From: Kiritimatiellia bacterium
GTDB taxonomy: Bacteria; Verrucomicrobiota; Kiritimatiellia; JAFGHX01
Assembly: GCA_016929905.1 (NCBI GenBank)
Contig: JAFGHX010000022.1
Span: 17,060 to 81,059 of the forward strand
Direction of reading: 5' to 3'
DNA length: 64,000 nucleotides
Shown here: positions 33,372 to 41,649 of the stretch, in pieces
Position numbering within the stretch: position 1 is the first letter of the stretch
Layout of the letters: the number at the start of each line of letters is the position of its first letter
Made by a program: the position numbers and the translations under genes
The notes under the pieces: model-generated
Database searches by the model: none
What the model saw: only the letters and a program-made list of their open reading frames with translations
Told to the model about the DNA's origin: nothing

Positions 33372-34262
33372 TCATTCGGGGAGGATGACGCCGCAGGAAC
33401 AGCGGAGCCGGAGCCCGGCGTCCAGCGTATCGGGTCGCTCGGTGGTCACGTGATACACGCGCTGTTCGGCCGCGCAGTGGCAGGCGTAGTCGCGCCGCCG
33501 GATTCGCCCGCCGGTCAGCAGGCCCAGCGGGTCGCGGCGTCGACGGGTGCCGGCGATTCGGACGACCTCGTGCCCGGACTCCGATTCGACGGTGTCAACC
33601 TGCGTCTGGCGGAATTCCGCGGGGATCTGCTCTTGCAGCCACTGTTCCAGCGGAATGGCGAGCCACACCGAACTGAAGCCGCGCCGCCGGATCACGATCG
33701 ACGGGGGGCGATCGCCCTGGCGGAAGGTCAGCGTGACGTCCGCGGGCAGGCACCGGCACTCGGCCAGCGGCAGGTCGACGGGCACTTCGGCGCGTATCCC
33801 GAACGCCTCCCAACGGCGCCGCCCCTTGGGCGTCAACGCCTCAACGCTCGCCAGCACGCCGCGCTCGACATCCGGCGCGTCGGCGTCCCGCGAGAACACG
33901 GCCGCTTCCACCAGCGTCTCCGCAGCCCCGAAATAGCGCGCCGCCCGCGTCGTGCGGCGCCCGGCCCGCGAAACGGCGAACCCGTGCCACGCCCCGGCGG
34001 CGGGCAGATCCCCGAAATGGGGCGGCGGCGGGTTCGCCTCCCCGTCGGCCTGCCTCGCGGTCGTCTCCCTGGCCCGCAGGTCCGAGAACAGGCGCTCGAG
34101 GTCGGGACACGGCGCCGTGCGCTGCCACGAGATCTGCAACCGCTCCTCCAACTCGTCCGAGAACGTGCACGTGCCGCCCGCGTACGTCAGGCTGTACCGC
34201 AGCATCTCCCAGTTGCCCGGCGTCTTCAGCAGGATGTCTTGCCAGACGGTCGTGTTGTCCAT
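33372..34262 (-). CDS. Cys-rich protein of unknown function
   Basis: 296 residues from the ATG at 34262; a GTG at 34319 would begin upstream of the expected transcription start (see the promoter at 34305-34332). No family recognised. Three Cys pairs, CRC near residue 170, CHC and CSC at the C-terminus (DYACHCAAE, RLRCSCGVIL), could bind zinc or iron. The rest is mixed helix and strand with no signal peptide. It lies 66 nt upstream of the PqqD-like gene on the same strand and is probably the first gene of the transport cluster. Confidence 0.55.
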   Translation of the reverse strand: MDNTTVWQDILLKTPGNWEMLRYSLTYAGGTCTFSDELEERLQISWQRTAPCPDLERLFSDLRARETTARQADGEANPPPPHFGDLPAAGAWHGFAVSRAGRRTTRAARYFGAAETLVEAAVFSRDADAPDVERGVLASVEALTPKGRRRWEAFGIRAEVPVDLPLAECRCLPADVTLTFRQGDRPPSIVIRRRGFSSVWLAIPLEQWLQEQIPAEFRQTQVDTVESESGHEVVRIAGTRRRRDPLGLLTGGRIRRRDYACHCAAEQRVYHVTTERPDTLDAGLRLRCSCGVILPE

Positions 34263-34304
34263 GTGCACTCGCCCGCTCGCGTAGGATGCGCCGTTTGGCC
34301 GATC

Positions 34305-34335
34305 ATCATACCATACCACCGTTCTGGTGCAAATC
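34305..34335 (-). promoter_or_regulatory. Shared divergent-promoter motif, copy 1, with a minus-strand promoter
   Basis: The 27-nt block at 34309-34335 matches 41528-41554 at 26 positions. It contains CACCGTTCTGGTG, an inverted CACC/GGTG around GTTCT. On the minus strand it reads TTGCAC (34332-34327), N16, TATGAT (34310-34305), pointing at the Cys-rich gene. It also lies about 200 nt upstream of the plus-strand beta-helix gene. Confidence 0.6.
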
Positions 34336-34534
34336 TTCCACGGCCCAAGTCATGGGCGGAAACAGTGGAAGGTGTAGAATGGGAGACAGGGCGAAGTCTG
34401 CGTAGCCCAGACCCGAATGAGGGCGGAAGTGAAGTAGCGTAAAGGAGGCGTCCGCAAACACAGGTCTGTAGAATGATCGTTGGCGGGGGTTAGATCAGGC
34501 CATAGAGCACGAACCAGAAGAGGGGGATTGTCTC

Positions 34535-37500
34535 ATGAGACGGTCTCACATGTGTCTGCCGATCGTGATTTTCGCGATGGGCGCCGGATTGGCATTCACA
34601 CCCGCATCGACACCCGCCGCCACGTACTACATCGACCCGACCGCCGGCACCTCCGGCGACGGCTCGCAAGCCAGGCCATGGCGGAGCTGGGAGCTTGTCG
34701 AGTGGCATGGTGGCGACACCTACCTGCAGCGTGCAGGGACCACGTGGCGAGGCCCCATCATCAACATCGGCGCCGGCAACGTGACGCTCGGCAAATACGG
34801 GAGCGGCGCGCTCCCGGTTCTGAAGCTGACGACCGTGGGCGGCAACACGCCGGTCATCAACATCAGCAACAAGCGCGGCTGCACGATCCAGGACCTGCGA
34901 TTGGAGAGCGGGACGGGCGAGAAGGCGGGCACTTCAGGGGTCAAGGTTGGCGGGAGTGTCGGCCTGCTCCGGATTCTGCGGTGCAAGTTCACGTTTCTGA
35001 AGTTCGGGATCCGACTGCAGACGGTCACGGCGGACAAGGTCCTCGTAGACGGGTGCGAGATCTGGAATTTCGGCGAAGGGCCGAGCGGGCAGGGCGGGGA
35101 CGGGATCTGGGCGGTCTGCGACAATCTCGAGGTGTGCAACACCTACATACACGACTTCGACTCCTCGGCGGAGGACGGGATACAGGGCGCGAACGAGGTG
35201 GCCGGCTGGCACATCCACCACAATCTGATCGACCATTCGGACTCGAACCTGAAGCAGGAGATCATCATCAGCGGCGATGCGAAGGACCGGCCCCCGCTGA
35301 TCGAGTACAATGAGCTGATCGGGCGGCCCACCTGCGTGTTGCTGATCAACACGGGCGGTATCGTCCGATACAACCGGATGGTGTCGGGAATCCGCGGGGT
35401 GTCGATCACCACGCGGAGTCCGGATTGTCCCCCTGTGGAGATCTACGGCAATCTGTTCATGGGCTGTGCCTGGGGCGTCACCATCGGGGGCGACGGCGAC
35501 CCGGAGACCGTGGATGAGAGGGTGTCTGTATCGATTCTTCACAATACATTCAGAGGAATCGGGACGGGGTGTGTGTCCGCCACTGAGCCGGAGGTGCTGG
35601 GATCGCCCCTCGAGATGAAGAACAACATCTTCTGCCCGCTGCCGGACGCGACGGCACTCCGGCTGAACGGCCGCCGTTTCGTCTCGGACTACAACTGCTT
35701 CTGGCCGGAGCAGAACGGGTTGATCAAGTTCGGCGGCGCGTGGTACTCCACACTAGCCGCCTACCAGTCCGCCATTGGTCAGGACCGGCACTCGATCGCG
35801 GCGGATCCGTTGTTCGCGGATACGAACGGCTTCCGGCTGGAGCCCGATTCACCCTGCATCGGGCGGGGTGTGCGGATAGCAGAGGTCGATTTCGACATCG
35901 AGGGGATGCCGTTCGGCGACCCGCCGACGCTGGGCGCGTGTGAGGCGGGCGCACAGGGCGTGCGGATCCAGAGCCGCGAGGATGACGCCGAGGAGCGGCT
36001 GGACACGGGCGCGGTGACGCTCGGGAGTTCGGACCTGGAACTGGGCACGGAAGCCGTGGCCCAGCTTGTGGGGCTTCGCTTCACCAGCGTGCCGATCCCG
36101 CCGGGTGCGGTTGTCACCCGCGCCTACGTGCAGTTTCGGGTCGATGAGACGGGCGCGGAGCCTACCTCCCTTCTGATTCAGGGCGAGGCGGCGGACACGC
36201 CGGCGGCTTTCGCCGCAAGCACCGGGAATTTGAGCCGGCGGGCTCGCACGGCGGCCGGCGTGCGGTGGACGCCGCCGGCCTGGAATACGGCGGGTGAAGC
36301 CGGCCCGGCGCAGCGCACGCCGGATCTCTCCGCGGTCCTGCAGCAGATCGTGAACCGGCAGGGCTGGGCGAGCGGTAACCCGTTGGCTCTGTTGATCAGC
36401 GGAACCGGGCGGCGGGTGGCGGAGTCCTGCGACGGCGACGCGGCCGGCGCGGCGCAGTTGTGCGCTGAGTACCGGCCGCGCGCGTTCCGGGCCTATAACG
36501 ACCTGGCGTGGGCCAACGGGCAGGCAAGCCGAAACATCACGGCCTATTCGCGCGGGCAGGGCGGCACGCTCACCGACTATGCCTGCGGCATGCCGGTGGC
36601 GGCGACACTCGCGGTCGGCTCGGGGGGAGCGGGCCCGCATATGGATCAGGGCGCTGATGCCGCCGCGGGAACGGATGCGGACGGCGTGTTCGGCGGAATC
36701 GTGGACGGCCGCGGCCTGCTCAGCTACGGGTCGGAGCCACTCACGTTGACCCTCGGCGGGCTCGAGCCCGGGCTGGCCTACACCGTCGTGCTGTATGGGA
36801 ACCGCGACAATACGTCCTACACCGCTCGGCGCACGCGTTTCACGATCGGCGGGGCGGAGCGGTTCATCAACGCCTCCACGCCGGGCAGCGCCTATGCCGG
36901 CAGCGGCGCCGCCTCGGTCACGATCCTGAACGGCTACAACACGCGCAACGGCTACGTGGCACGGTTCCGGGATATCGATCCCGGTGCGGACGGCGAGTTC
37001 GTCCTCACCGTCGCCGACGGCGGCTCGGCGAGCCCGCCAAAATTCTATCTCAATGCGCTGATGCTGGAGGCGGCGCCGCGGCAGGGCTCGGATCTGCTCA
37101 TTCCGAGGGGTGCGGTCTGGAAATATGAGGACTCCGGCACGGACCTGCGTTCCGCGTGGCGGTCCCTGACGTACGCTGACGCCGATTGGGCGGAGGGTAG
37201 CGCACCGCTGGGCTATGGGGACTCCGTTGTTACGACCGAGACCTCCTACGGCCCCGACAGTGCCGACAAGAACATCACCGCCTATTTCCGAAAGCATTTC
37301 TTCGTGTTGGCGCCGCCGAGTGCGGGATGCCGCCTCACGCTGCATGCGAAGGTCGACGACGGGTTCGTGGCCTATCTGAACGGGGCGGAAGTGGCGCGAG
37401 GTTCAATGCCCGCCGGGCCGGTGGTGTATGAGACGGCGGCGTTCAGCCACGAGGCGGAGACGTACGAGACGGTGGATCTGAGCGCGCACCTCGGCAAACT

Positions 37501-38020
37501 GGTCGCCGGCGAGAACGTGCTGGCGGTGGAAGTGCACCAGCGTTCGGGCACCAGCAGCGATATGGTCTTCGACGGGTGGCTGTCGGTTGAGGAGAGTTCG
37601 GTGGGTGAGGACGCGGACGGGGACGGGATGCCCGACGAGTGGGAGCGGCAGTACTTCGCGACGACGGGATCGGCCGGGCCGGATGAAGACACCGACGGTG
37701 ACGGTTTGTCGAACGTGCAGGAGTACATCGCCGGCACCGACCCCACGGATCGCAGGCAGACATTTGCCGTGGATGTGCGGTTGGCGGGCGGGAACACGGT
37801 GCTCGTCTCCTTCGCGGCGCCGGCGGCGGCCGGACCCGGCTACGCGGGGTTGGAGCGGCACTTCGCGCTGACGAGCCGGGCCGCGATCGGAAGCGGGGGG
37901 GACTGGGCCGGCGTGTCGGGCTACACCGATATCCTCGGAACCGGGCAGACGGTAGTCTTCACCAATCGCAATCCCGCTGCAGCCGCCACCTGCTATCGCG
38001 GGGAGGTGTGGCTCGAGTAG
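34535..38020 (+). CDS. Secreted right-handed beta-helix protein with carbohydrate-binding-like and Ca-binding modules
   Basis: 1161 residues. Signal peptide, residues 1-28. Parallel beta-helix of the pectate-lyase/PbH1 type (about 29-470), with repeated strand-turn units such as LEVCNTYIHDFDSSAEDGIQ and VRYNRMVSGI. Then a CBM96/DNRLRE-like sandwich (about 475-645, starting REDDAEERLDTG), an unnamed beta-domain (about 652-845), the WKYEDSG module (about 859-1020) shared with 12035, 20381 and 48940, two DxDGDG calcium-type motifs (1026-1065, DADGDGMPDEW and DTDGDGLSN) and a terminal beta-domain. The catalytic residues are not obvious, so it may be a polysaccharide lyase, epimerase or binding protein. 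An AGAGGGGG site precedes the start. Confidence 0.87.
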   Translation: MRRSHMCLPIVIFAMGAGLAFTPASTPAATYYIDPTAGTSGDGSQARPWRSWELVEWHGGDTYLQRAGTTWRGPIINIGAGNVTLGKYGSGALPVLKLTTVGGNTPVINISNKRGCTIQDLRLESGTGEKAGTSGVKVGGSVGLLRILRCKFTFLKFGIRLQTVTADKVLVDGCEIWNFGEGPSGQGGDGIWAVCDNLEVCNTYIHDFDSSAEDGIQGANEVAGWHIHHNLIDHSDSNLKQEIIISGDAKDRPPLIEYNELIGRPTCVLLINTGGIVRYNRMVSGIRGVSITTRSPDCPPVEIYGNLFMGCAWGVTIGGDGDPETVDERVSVSILHNTFRGIGTGCVSATEPEVLGSPLEMKNNIFCPLPDATALRLNGRRFVSDYNCFWPEQNGLIKFGGAWYSTLAAYQSAIGQDRHSIAADPLFADTNGFRLEPDSPCIGRGVRIAEVDFDIEGMPFGDPPTLGACEAGAQGVRIQSREDDAEERLDTGAVTLGSSDLELGTEAVAQLVGLRFTSVPIPPGAVVTRAYVQFRVDETGAEPTSLLIQGEAADTPAAFAASTGNLSRRARTAAGVRWTPPAWNTAGEAGPAQRTPDLSAVLQQIVNRQGWASGNPLALLISGTGRRVAESCDGDAAGAAQLCAEYRPRAFRAYNDLAWANGQASRNITAYSRGQGGTLTDYACGMPVAATLAVGSGGAGPHMDQGADAAAGTDADGVFGGIVDGRGLLSYGSEPLTLTLGGLEPGLAYTVVLYGNRDNTSYTARRTRFTIGGAERFINASTPGSAYAGSGAASVTILNGYNTRNGYVARFRDIDPGADGEFVLTVADGGSASPPKFYLNALMLEAAPRQGSDLLIPRGAVWKYEDSGTDLRSAWRSLTYADADWAEGSAPLGYGDSVVTTETSYGPDSADKNITAYFRKHFFVLAPPSAGCRLTLHAKVDDGFVAYLNGAEVARGSMPAGPVVYETAAFSHEAETYETVDLSAHLGKLVAGENVLAVEVHQRSGTSSDMVFDGWLSVEESSVGEDADGDGMPDEWERQYFATTGSAGPDEDTDGDGLSNVQEYIAGTDPTDRRQTFAVDVRLAGGNTVLVSFAAPAAAGPGYAGLERHFALTSRAAIGSGGDWAGVSGYTDILGTGQTVVFTNRNPAAAATCYRGEVWLE

Positions 38021-38197
38021 CAAGCCGGGAAGGGAAGGCTGGCCTGTTGTTCGCGGGGCCGCTCCCAGTGGCCACCTGCACGGGAGACCCGTTTGCCCGT
38101 TGGGTCGTCGTGTCCATACCCCCGGTTCAATGCAAAGATTGCGCGGTTTGGACCATTGTGCCGGCCCGCCCTCACAGCTACGTTGCCTCAGTGTGGA

Positions 38198-40495
38198 ATG
38201 ACAGGTACCTCAAGAGCTATGGTCGCCTTCATGCTCGTGGCCGCGACATGTTGGTTTGGGCCGGTTGGCATTTGCATGGCGGCGGCGGGGAGGGAATCGA
38301 TGAGAGCAGGGCGCGGCGCGCGTGGCACATCTGGTGAGACGGCGGTGCTGGAACGGAACGAGAGGGATGCGACTGGCGGCTTGAGTCTTCGCGCGGACGG
38401 TTATCTCGACGTGACGCAGGCGCCGTATGGCGCGGACCCGACCGGGGTGGCGGATGCGACGGACGCGTTGCGCCGCGCGATCCGCGACGCGCGCGATGCG
38501 CGGCTGGTCACGTGGCTGCCGGGCGGCCGCTACAAGGTCAGCGGCACGCTCGTCGGCGTACAGGGCCCCGTTTCCCGGCGCGATGGCCGCCCCTTCGACT
38601 ATCCGTGCACATTGATGGGCCCGGGCGACGGCGGTCCGCGCGCGACACTCGTGTTGGCCGATCGCGCGCCGGGTTTCGGCGACACGCGAAGGCCAAAGCC
38701 GGTCGTTCATTTCTGGGCGCGGAAATTGGGGGATCCCGACTCCGATGAGCCGCAACCGAGCGTCTCGTTCAACCAGATGATCGTGGATATCGACATCGAA
38801 CTGGGCACGGGCAATCCGGGCGCCGTCGGGATTCATCATCAGGCGGCCCAAGGCTCCGTGATCGAGGATGTCACAATCCGCGCCACAGGCGCGTTTGCCG
38901 GGCTCCAGCGTGCGCCCGGTTCCGGCGGGGGCGTGCATGGGCTTACGGTGCTGGGCGGCCGGTACGGCCTGCACCTTGTGGGGCCGGCCTTCTGGCGGGG
39001 CGCCCAGCCGGTTCCCGTCGTGAGCGGTCTGGTCCTGCGCGGGCAGTCGCATGCGGCCATTCTCTACAACGGACGCGGCCCGTTGACGATCGTGGGCGCC
39101 GACATTGACGGGGCGGGAATTCGGTCGGTCGCCTCGCCCCAACGGCCGTGGGACGGTGCACTCAGTGTGGTGGATTCCGTGCTGAAGTTGCGCGTGGAGC
39201 AGCCGGCGATTGCGAGCACGCATTCCGTGGTGCTGCGCAATGTCTTTGTCCGGAACGCGCGGGTTGCCGCCCGGGCCGGCGAGCGCTGGGAATTGGCGGG
39301 GGTCCATGAGGGCTGGCTGCATGTGGCTGAGTATGCCGCCCCGGCGGTGGTGCGATATCCCGAAAGGTGGATGCACGGAATCCAGCGGCAGGACGAGTTG
39401 TGGATCGACCGCAAGCCGCATCCGCGCGCCGCCGTTTGCGCGACGGCCGGTGTCGAACCGCCGGGCGCGAGTCTGTTCAGCCGGCACAGATGGCCGCGCC
39501 CGTTTCCTTCCCGGTTGTCGTTCGGGGCGGCCACCGTGCGCGATGCACGCTACGGCGCCAAAGGCGACGGCCGGACCGACGACACGGCCGCCATTCAGAA
39601 GGCGATCGACGAACACGAAATCGTGTTTCTCCCGAAGGGCGAGTACAAGATCTCCGCACCCATCCGGCTACACGCGAAGACGAGACTGGTGGGCGCCGGC
39701 GAGGTGTTCAGCACGATTTCACCGTTGCCGCGGGATGACGCGCCCGCATTTTCGGACGTGAATAAGCCGCGCCCGCTGATCGAGACGGCGGACGACCCCG
39801 CTGCGGAAACCGTCCTGGCTTTCCTGGAATTGCGTGTCTCGCCCCCGAACCCGGCCGTATATGCGTTGCGTTGGCGTGCCGGGCGCCGTTCGGTGGTGCG
39901 CAATGTGCTGCCGCGGTACGGCACGCGTACCACGGCCTGGCAGCCGACCCTGTCGATTCCGCTTGTGCGGATTGAGGGTAGCGGCGGCGGAAGGTGGTAC
40001 AACCTGCCGCAACATGAGGTCTGCGCGGCTGAAGGGCCCAGCTTTCGGAATGTGCGGGTGGAGGGCACGTGCGAGCCGTTGGCTTTCTACATGCTGAACG
40101 CCGAGCACAAGCGGTGCAGCGCGATGCTGGAATTCCGCAACGCGCGCAACATCGACGTGTATTCGCTGAAGGGGGAAGGCGACTTCACCGTGCTCTGGAT
40201 GGATGGCTGCCGCAACGTGCGCCTGTTCGGGTACGGCGGCAACGGCATGCCTCAGCCGGGTTGGGCGCTGATCCGGTGCGAGGATTGCACGGACTTCCTG
40301 CTGGCCAATCTGGCGCCCGAGCACAAACCCGGGCCGTGGGTCGGGCCCATGGGCTGCGCGATCGCGCCGGAGCGCTGGTTCATCCTCTCGGATCGGCCGG
40401 ATGCGTCCGAACAGCCGTTCCGACTTACGGGTGCCGAACAGGCCGCCTACTGGCGCGTGGGGCAACCGCGAACGAACGCCAATGAACGCGAATAG
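38198..40495 (+). CDS. Exported pectate-lyase-superfamily protein with two beta-helix domains
   Basis: 765 residues from the ATG at 38198; an ATG at 38219 is nearly as good. A hydrophobic leader (MVAFMLVAATCWFGPVGICM) is followed by two domains each opening with the Pectate_lyase_3 start: DVTQAPYGADPTGVADATDAL and DARYGAKGDGRTDDTAAIQKAI. In that family the motif begins a single-stranded right-handed beta-helix found in phage tailspikes and polygalacturonases. The last residues (ANERE) and the stop are encoded by the 10-bp repeat at 40466, so the original end has been replaced. Its reaction is not defined. Confidence 0.82.
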   Translation: MTGTSRAMVAFMLVAATCWFGPVGICMAAAGRESMRAGRGARGTSGETAVLERNERDATGGLSLRADGYLDVTQAPYGADPTGVADATDALRRAIRDARDARLVTWLPGGRYKVSGTLVGVQGPVSRRDGRPFDYPCTLMGPGDGGPRATLVLADRAPGFGDTRRPKPVVHFWARKLGDPDSDEPQPSVSFNQMIVDIDIELGTGNPGAVGIHHQAAQGSVIEDVTIRATGAFAGLQRAPGSGGGVHGLTVLGGRYGLHLVGPAFWRGAQPVPVVSGLVLRGQSHAAILYNGRGPLTIVGADIDGAGIRSVASPQRPWDGALSVVDSVLKLRVEQPAIASTHSVVLRNVFVRNARVAARAGERWELAGVHEGWLHVAEYAAPAVVRYPERWMHGIQRQDELWIDRKPHPRAAVCATAGVEPPGASLFSRHRWPRPFPSRLSFGAATVRDARYGAKGDGRTDDTAAIQKAIDEHEIVFLPKGEYKISAPIRLHAKTRLVGAGEVFSTISPLPRDDAPAFSDVNKPRPLIETADDPAAETVLAFLELRVSPPNPAVYALRWRAGRRSVVRNVLPRYGTRTTAWQPTLSIPLVRIEGSGGGRWYNLPQHEVCAAEGPSFRNVRVEGTCEPLAFYMLNAEHKRCSAMLEFRNARNIDVYSLKGEGDFTVLWMDGCRNVRLFGYGGNGMPQPGWALIRCEDCTDFLLANLAPEHKPGPWVGPMGCAIAPERWFILSDRPDASEQPFRLTGAEQAAYWRVGQPRTNANERE

Positions 40496-40577
40496 GGGGG
40501 AGGGGAGTCCGTTTTGACCACAGCTTGCCATGAGGGGGCCGGCAAGATTCGCGTCTATTCGCGTGAATTCGCGGTTC
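40466..40577. repeat. Inverted pair of CGCGAATGAA-type 10-bp arrays
   Basis: Array 40466-40495 (CGCGAACGAA, CGCCAATGAA, CGCGAATAG units) and its inverse at 40547-40576 are about 51 nt apart, the same spacing as at 32786-32892. They sit between two convergent genes; the first overlaps the 3' end of the lyase-type gene. Confidence 0.8.
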
Positions 40578-40604
40578 CGGTCCCCTCAGACCGCGTGGAG
40601 GTCT

Positions 40605-41435
40605 TCACCGCAACTTGCGGTAGGCGGTGGGGCTGTCGCCGACGACCTGCTTGAACTGGCGGCTGAAGAGGTAGACGTCGCGGTAGCCGAACCTGTATGC
40701 CACTTGCGTTACGGAGACATCCGTCGCGGTCAGCTCGAGCGCGGCCAGCCGGATGCGCTGGTGCATCAGCCACGTCCGTGGCGAGACCCCGAACGTATGG
40801 TGAAAGACGCGGGCGAAGTAGTCCTCGGACAGCTTCAACAGCGCGGCCAGCTCCGCCGGTTTCGGCCACTCGTTCACGTGTTCCCGCACGTAGCGGTTCA
40901 ACAACCTGCGCTGTTCCACGTTCAGCAGCGGGCCCTTCTGAGACCCGCCTTTCGCCTTGAGCCTGACGATCGTGCGGCACAGTCTTGTGATCGCGCGCCG
41001 AATCCGCTTCTCATTGGGCGGCACGGACAGTTTCCACTCGTCGACAATCCGTTCCATCAGCGGGTGGACTTCCCACGCATTCCATAGCAGGATGAAGTGG
41101 CCCGTGGGATAGACGTTGACCCCCTTCGCCTGAAGCTGGAACCGAACCATCAGCATCTGGCCCGGCGCCCTGTCCGGCTGCAGCCGGATCTCGAACGGCG
41201 TGTAGGGGAAGAGCCACACAAACGTGCCGGTCCGCAACGCGGCCGGAACGCCCCGCGCCTCCAGCCGGCATTCGCTGTCGACCACGAGGTACATGGCATG
41301 GTCCGGCGCCGCATCGAATTTGGCGCGCCAATCCACCTTCGCTTCGAAGTAGTGGGAAGGCTTGACGACCAGCTCGTGGGCCCTGTCGCCGAGCGCCTTG
41401 AGCCAGTCCCGCATGTTGAGCGCGCGTTTCTTCAT
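40605..41435 (-). CDS. AraC-family transcriptional regulator
   Basis: 276 residues. The N-terminal sensing domain (about 20-120) is a short cupin-like beta-barrel (YLVVDSECRLEARGVPA, WLFPYTPFEIRLQPD). The C-terminal double helix-turn-helix carries ELAALLKLSEDYFARVFHHTFG and the second signature VSVTQVAYRFGYRDVYLFSRQFKQVVG. It is divergent from the beta-helix gene at 41650. The shared promoter motif at 41528-41554 lies between them, which makes it the best candidate regulator for that motif and for the matching one at 34309. No Shine-Dalgarno is clear for either ATG (41435 or 41414). Confidence 0.9.
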   Translation of the reverse strand: MKKRALNMRDWLKALGDRAHELVVKPSHYFEAKVDWRAKFDAAPDHAMYLVVDSECRLEARGVPAALRTGTFVWLFPYTPFEIRLQPDRAPGQMLMVRFQLQAKGVNVYPTGHFILLWNAWEVHPLMERIVDEWKLSVPPNEKRIRRAITRLCRTIVRLKAKGGSQKGPLLNVEQRRLLNRYVREHVNEWPKPAELAALLKLSEDYFARVFHHTFGVSPRTWLMHQRIRLAALELTATDVSVTQVAYRFGYRDVYLFSRQFKQVVGDSPTAYRKLR

Positions 41436-41523
41436 GGGTCACGGATTCTGGGTGAAGCTTCGCCTCCAACCGACACGTTTAGGTGAGCACCTCGTAGAAT
41501 AACCGCAAAAAGGCACAAATCCC

Positions 41524-41554
41524 AGTGTACCACACCACCGTTCTGGTGCAAATC
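41524..41554 (-). promoter_or_regulatory. Shared divergent-promoter motif, copy 2, with a minus-strand promoter
   Basis: The 27-nt block at 41528-41554 matches 34309-34335 at 26 positions. On the minus strand it gives TTGCAC (41551-41546), N16 and TACACT (41529-41524), pointing at the AraC gene. On the plus strand the beta-helix gene starts 96 nt downstream. Confidence 0.6.
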
Positions 41555-41649
41555 CTATACGGTCTGCTGCATGGCCTTGTGACCCCGCAGGCGCCATGGT
41601 ACAAGTGTTCCCGCCACGCACGGCGTTTCGCCGGGAAAGGGGCACTCAA

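Noticed and set aside
32883..34319. A ribosomal-peptide biosynthesis locus around the PqqD-like gene
   Set aside because: No radical SAM, YcaO, LanB-like or short precursor gene is visible within reach, so only the recognition-fold resemblance is claimed.
32742..34442. A 566-codon open frame on the plus strand
   Set aside because: Antisense to the PqqD-like and Cys-rich genes; no motif found.
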